Shown piece by piece: positions 6,245 through 8,922 of a stretch of 8,922 nucleotides of DNA. Source of the stretch: an uncultured beta proteobacterium (lineage in GTDB: Bacteria > Pseudomonadota > Gammaproteobacteria > Burkholderiales > Burkholderiaceae); NCBI GenBank assembly GCA_903892315.1, contig CAITHY010000014.1, forward strand, positions 1 through 8,922, given 5' to 3'. Made by a program: the position numbers and the translations under genes. The notes under the pieces are model-generated. The model saw only the letters and a list, made by a program, of their open reading frames with translations. It made no database searches and was not told where the DNA came from. How positions within the stretch are numbered: the stretch's first letter is position 1; each line of letters starts with the position of its first letter.

Positions 6245-6424
6245 TTGAACGAGAAAAATACCCTAGGTCATGACTCAAAAGACACTCAACCAAACCAGAT
6301 TTTGCCTAGATATATTGCAAGCGAAACTTTATTAGGCCATGCAAAGCAGATCTTTATTTTGCATGATGGACATTCGTATCAATTGCGCATTACTAAGTTG
6401 GGGAAGCTCATTCTGACGAAGTAA
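6245..6424 (+). CDS. hemP: Hemin uptake protein HemP/HmuP family
   Basis: This short gene encodes 59 residues from a TTG start. The C-terminal half carries the conserved HemP core: SETLLGHAKQIFILHDGHSY at about 26-45, then QLRITKLGKLILTK to the end, matching the family pattern LLG-x(4)-I-x-H-x-G-x-x-Y-x-LR-x-T-x-x-GKLILTK. The first ~20 residues are polar and poorly conserved, as in relatives. The start is set by GGAAGG with a seven-base spacer; an ATG at 6270 is in another frame and does not encode the core. HmuP in Bradyrhizobium and Burkholderia is known to be needed for haem-receptor expression, acting at the DNA level, and hemP is normally placed directly before a TonB-dependent receptor gene, as here. 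It lies 3 bp after tonB and 85 bp before the receptor. A role in controlling that receptor is inferred. It is easily missed because of its size and start codon. Confidence 0.88.
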   Translation: MNEKNTLGHDSKDTQPNQILPRYIASETLLGHAKQIFILHDGHSYQLRITKLGKLILTK

Positions 6425-6509
6425 ATATGAATTCATTTTTCTAGCCAGCAAGAGCATTTTCATATGCATATAGCCAGCGATTTTTTGTTTTTATCACTGG
6501 AGATGGTAT
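6425..6509 (+). promoter_or_regulatory. Gap between hemP and the receptor gene with a palindrome and direct repeats
   Basis: The 85-bp AT-rich gap contains a perfect 10-bp palindrome ATATGCATAT (6462-6471) and two direct copies of TAGCCAGC (6442-6449 and 6471-6478), 29 bp apart. The gap is long for a simple operon joint, so a separate promoter or regulator site for the receptor is plausible. No Fur box or clear -35/-10 pair was recognised. Confidence 0.4.
6499..6503 (+). promoter_or_regulatory. Ribosome binding site of the receptor gene
   Basis: GGAGA with a six-base spacer precedes ATG at 6510, setting the start ahead of a well-formed signal peptide. Confidence 0.65.
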
Positions 6510-8588
6510 ATGAAGCATCAAGAAGTTTTTCGTCCTCGAAATCGGTTGGTCTGGTTTTCATCATTTGCATTGTTATATGGAGGATCTTTTTCGGTTTGGG
6601 CCAATGCCCAAGAGATTGAGTTGCCTAGGATTGATATTGTTGGGCGCGAGGAAAATGCCCTGTATAAAATTCCCGGTACGGTTGATGTCATTAATCAGCA
6701 GAAGATGGAAGAGCTACAACCGCAGTCGCTACAAGATGTATTAAAGACAGTTCCTGGTGTCAATGTCCGCGGAGATGAGGGTGGTTTAGGATCTATTCCC
6801 AATATTGGTATTCGTGGATTAAATCCAACTCGTAGCTCCAAGGTCCTCCTTCTGGAGGATGGTGCCCCAATTCAACCAAGCCTCTTTATTTCTAATGCTT
6901 CCTATTACAGCCCGCCAGTAGAGCAAATCGGAGGGATTGAAGTGTTGAAGGGTGCATCGGGCCTGAAATACGGTCCATCCAATATTGGTGGTGTAGTGAA
7001 TTACCTCAGCAAAACGCCTTCCCCCGGGTTTAAGTTAACCGGCAAAGTAGGTAACTATGGATATCGCTTGGCAGAGATTGAGGCGGGAGGAAAATCTTCA
7101 TCGAATGGTGCAATTGGAGGAATTAATCTAATTCAATCTGAGTCCAATGGATACCAGGGCAATGGTTTTAAGATGTACGACATCTTATTGAAGGGCGGCA
7201 TGGAGATTGCGCAGAATCAGTGGTTGAGTCTGAAATACACCCATTACGATAACAATATCAACACCTCATATGTAGGTCTGCGCCCAAATCAGTTCAGTGG
7301 TCACTCAAAAGAAAATCCAGCGCCCAACGATCGTTTCATTACCCAAAGAAATGCAGTAGATCTCAATCACGCTATTGAAATTAGCCCAGACACCAAAATC
7401 AACACCTTGATGTATTGGAGTAGGTTATCTAGAGATTATTGGCGTCAAAGTATTGTTAAGCGTACGCAGGATTCGACGGTCTTTAGGACCTGCAATACGG
7501 GTGCTGATTGTTTAATTGGGCGTAATCGAGAGTTTCAAATGTTGGGCATCGATTCTCGCGTAAGTCATGCCTATAAGGCCTTGGGTATTGCGAATGAGGC
7601 AGAGTTTGGCGTCCGCATGCATACCGAATCTCAGATTAATCAATTAGTGAGCTCTAAAACTTTGGCCTATTCTGGTCGACTCACTTCGCAGGAGGATAAC
7701 AAGGCTAATTCAGTGGCCGTCTATGCTCAGAATCGTTTCTTGCTGAGTAAAGACTTTGCCCTCATTCCAGGGGTGCGAGTGGAAAGTTATAACCAGACTC
7801 GTGCAAATACTGCTACTGGTAAGGCAGGAAGCGCTAAGAATGTAGAAACTATTCCGCAAATGGGCGCTACCTGGCAGCTTATTCCTCAAGTCCAAGCATA
7901 CGGTAGTGTTTATAAAGGCTTTGCACCGGCGCAATTAAGCACCGCAATTGATGACAAAGGAGTTGATCAGCAGTTGGCGCCAGAGCGCTCAACCAATACA
8001 GAGCTTGGTCTGCGTGGTCGATCAGGCGCCCTTTCTTACGATTCAGCAATTTTTAGTATGAACTTCAGCAATCAAATTGTGAATCAGAGTTTGGCTGCAG
8101 GAATTTCTAAAGCCAATGGCGGAAAAAGTTTGCATCAAGGTGCTGAGATGTCCTTGGGTTACGCACTAGGAAGCGGGTGGGGTATTAATGGCAATGCTAC
8201 TTACATCCCGGTAGCCAAGTTTGTTGGTACTAGCTCTCTGGGGCGGGATGGTAATCGCATTCCGTATACGCCTAAATTAACTTCCAATCTGGGCGTCAGC
8301 TATGAAAAGAACGGCTTTAACACTTTGGTCAATCTAAATTATGTTTCCACTCAATATGCAGATTCAGCCAATACAGTTGCGCAAAATGCCATTGGAACTT
8401 TAGGTGAGGTTCCTGCATTTACCACAGTAAATTGGAGTGCCAACTATGCTATCAACAAAGATTGGAAAGTATTCGGAGTGATTAATAATGTATTTAATAA
8501 GAGATATATATCTAGCCGGAGTCCAGATGGAATCTTTGCTGGAGCACCTCTCAATTTCCAAGCTGGCATGAGCTATCAATTTAATTAA
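6510..8588 (+). CDS. TonB-dependent outer-membrane receptor, FecA-like
   Basis: The 692-residue protein is a TonB-dependent transporter of the outer membrane, a gated 22-strand barrel importing an iron complex or similar ligand. A signal peptide ends near residue 33 (VWANA/QE). A TonB-box-like LPRIDIVG lies at 38-45. The plug (about 52-168) shows LQDVLKTVPGVNVRG at 74-88, IGIRGLNPTRSSKVLLLEDG at 99-118, VEQIGGIEVLKGASGLKYGP at 137-156 and NIGGVVNYLSK. The barrel ends with VFGVINNVFNKRYISSRSPD and GMSYQFN; the usual terminal Phe is followed by Asn. RGLNPTRSS, the SYYSPP stretch and the GIFAGAP end recall FecA-type ferric-citrate receptors. There is no N-terminal STN signalling domain, so no FecR-type signalling is expected. 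Haem-receptor FRAP/NPNL marks are replaced by YKGFAPAQL and QQLAPERS. A cysteine pair near 328/334 may be a loop disulfide. Ligand unresolved: ferric citrate, siderophore or haem. Confidence 0.9.
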   Translation: MKHQEVFRPRNRLVWFSSFALLYGGSFSVWANAQEIELPRIDIVGREENALYKIPGTVDVINQQKMEELQPQSLQDVLKTVPGVNVRGDEGGLGSIPNIGIRGLNPTRSSKVLLLEDGAPIQPSLFISNASYYSPPVEQIGGIEVLKGASGLKYGPSNIGGVVNYLSKTPSPGFKLTGKVGNYGYRLAEIEAGGKSSSNGAIGGINLIQSESNGYQGNGFKMYDILLKGGMEIAQNQWLSLKYTHYDNNINTSYVGLRPNQFSGHSKENPAPNDRFITQRNAVDLNHAIEISPDTKINTLMYWSRLSRDYWRQSIVKRTQDSTVFRTCNTGADCLIGRNREFQMLGIDSRVSHAYKALGIANEAEFGVRMHTESQINQLVSSKTLAYSGRLTSQEDNKANSVAVYAQNRFLLSKDFALIPGVRVESYNQTRANTATGKAGSAKNVETIPQMGATWQLIPQVQAYGSVYKGFAPAQLSTAIDDKGVDQQLAPERSTNTELGLRGRSGALSYDSAIFSMNFSNQIVNQSLAAGISKANGGKSLHQGAEMSLGYALGSGWGINGNATYIPVAKFVGTSSLGRDGNRIPYTPKLTSNLGVSYEKNGFNTLVNLNYVSTQYADSANTVAQNAIGTLGEVPAFTTVNWSANYAINKDWKVFGVINNVFNKRYISSRSPDGIFAGAPLNFQAGMSYQFN

Positions 8589-8616
8589 TCAGAATGATGG
8601 ATTCTTGAACAAAGAA

Positions 8617-8642
8617 AAACGCCACCCCGATGGGTGGCGTTT
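8617..8642. terminator. Bidirectional rho-independent terminator between the receptor gene and ssrA
   Basis: AAACGCCACCC (8617-8627) pairs perfectly with GGGTGGCGTTT (8632-8642) around a four-base CGAT loop, an 11-bp stem. On the minus strand it is followed by TTTTTCTTTG, an adequate T-tract, starting 16 bp beyond the tmRNA 3' end. On the plus strand, 28 bp after the receptor stop, the T-run is only three bases, so termination there may be weaker. Confidence 0.88.
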
Positions 8643-8844
8643 GACTGTTACTTCAAAATGGTGGAACCGGCGGGAATCGAACCCGCGTCCGCAAATCCTC
8701 CACAACAAGTTCTACATACTTAGTCATATCATTTGATTTAGCCAGCTAGGCACAGATTGACATGTTCCACACTGACGATTCACTAAATTTTCGAATCATT
8801 CCTCGTGACATGAAATGATCTTATCTCTTGTAAATGACCCTGAT

Positions 8845-8858
8845 CTAGCTTTCGCTAG
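8845..8858 (-). other. GAAA-capped hairpin in tmRNA
   Basis: On the minus strand CTAGC-GAAA-GCTAG forms a perfect five-base stem with a GNRA tetraloop, 37 nt past the tag stop. It fits part of the pseudoknot-rich segment of tmRNA. Confidence 0.6.
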
Positions 8859-8895
8859 CTGACCCAAGAGAGAATCAGTTCAGGGGCAACCGCAA

Positions 8896-8922
8896 TTAAG
8901 CGGCTAGTGCGAAACGTTCGTC
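8896..8922 (-). other. tmRNA tag reading frame (partial)
   Basis: Codons GAC GAA CGT TTC GCA CTA GCC GCT TAA encode DERFALAA and stop. The complete tag is presumably ANDERFALAA, a form I associate with Burkholderiaceae; its Ala-Asn start is cut off. The LAA end is the standard ClpXP recognition signal. Confidence 0.9.

Larger units (their letters stand above)
8659..8922 (-). ncRNA. ssrA: tmRNA (ssrA), 5' part beyond the window
   Basis: tmRNA rescues stalled ribosomes by acting first as an alanine tRNA and then as a short message that adds a degradation tag. Read on the minus strand, the 3' end is GGTTCCACCA with the CCA encoded at 8661-8659. A T-arm follows the tRNA pattern (8670-8686, GCGGG-TTCGATT-CCCGC). 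The tag reading frame ends with Asp-Glu-Arg-Phe-Ala-Leu-Ala-Ala and TAA at 8898-8896. Between them lie the pseudoknot domains, including a CTAGC-GAAA-GCTAG hairpin (8845-8858). Total length in relatives is roughly 360-400 nt, so about 100 or more nt, including the 5' acceptor strand and the resume codon, are outside. It converges on the receptor gene and shares its terminator. Confidence 0.96.

Noticed and set aside
5516..6509. Fur box in front of tonB or the receptor
   Set aside because: No stretch close to the GATAATGATAATCATTATC consensus was found by eye in either gap.
7710..7934. Minus-strand 74-codon frame inside the receptor gene
   Set aside because: Antisense shadow of the barrel region.
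6510..8588. Naming the receptor hmuR/bhuR from its HemP neighbour
   Set aside because: Typical haem-receptor motifs are missing and FecA-like features dominate; ligand left open.
8659..8700. A tRNA gene on the minus strand, suggested by the T-arm and CCA
   Set aside because: The sequence upstream carries the tag frame DERFALAA-stop, so this is the 3' half of tmRNA, not a separate tRNA.
1..8922. Mobile element, CRISPR array or prophage
   Set aside because: No transposase, integrase, regular repeat-spacer pattern or phage gene is visible on either strand.

Overview
The window looks like chromosomal DNA of a betaproteobacterium of the Burkholderiaceae with modest GC content, most likely Polynucleobacter or a close relative. 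Three things point there: two orphan Bug-type solute receptors (a family greatly expanded in Burkholderiales), a tmRNA whose tag ends ...DERFALAA, and a HemP/HmuP-type small protein beside iron-uptake genes. The genus is an inference; no marker gene was compared.

Left part (1-1902). A Bug-family periplasmic receptor runs off the left edge on the minus strand, missing only about its last ten residues. Upstream of it on the same strand is trhO, a tRNA uridine-34 hydroxylase. An 88-bp divergent gap separates trhO from the next unit.

Middle part (1903-5515). Four plus-strand genes are packed 9, 22 and 0 bp apart and probably form one operon: a second Bug receptor, a carboxymuconolactone-decarboxylase-like protein, a pirin and a SAM-dependent methyltransferase. 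The methyltransferase GTG start directly follows the pirin TAG stop, in the same frame. No TctA/TctB membrane partners are present, so the transport role of the receptor is open.

Right part (5516-8588). A 159-bp gap carries two copies of a 16-bp inverted repeat, GTWGT-N6-ACTAC, 41 bp apart, which look like paired operators. It leads into an iron-uptake cassette: a compact TonB (TTG start), a 59-residue HemP (TTG start, Shine-Dalgarno inside the tonB tail) and a FecA-like TonB-dependent outer-membrane receptor. TonB would energise the receptor, and HemP is known in related bacteria as a regulator of haem-receptor expression. The receptor itself lacks the usual haem-receptor motifs, so its ligand is uncertain.

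Right edge (8589-8922). A strong hairpin terminator lies between the receptor and ssrA (tmRNA), which converge on it. The 3' 264 nt of tmRNA are present on the minus strand, including the tRNA-like end and most of the tag reading frame.

No insertion sequence, CRISPR array, prophage or tRNA gene was seen. The most notable items are the paired operator in front of tonB, the easily missed hemP, the receptor/HemP mismatch, and the pirin-stop-methyltransferase junction.
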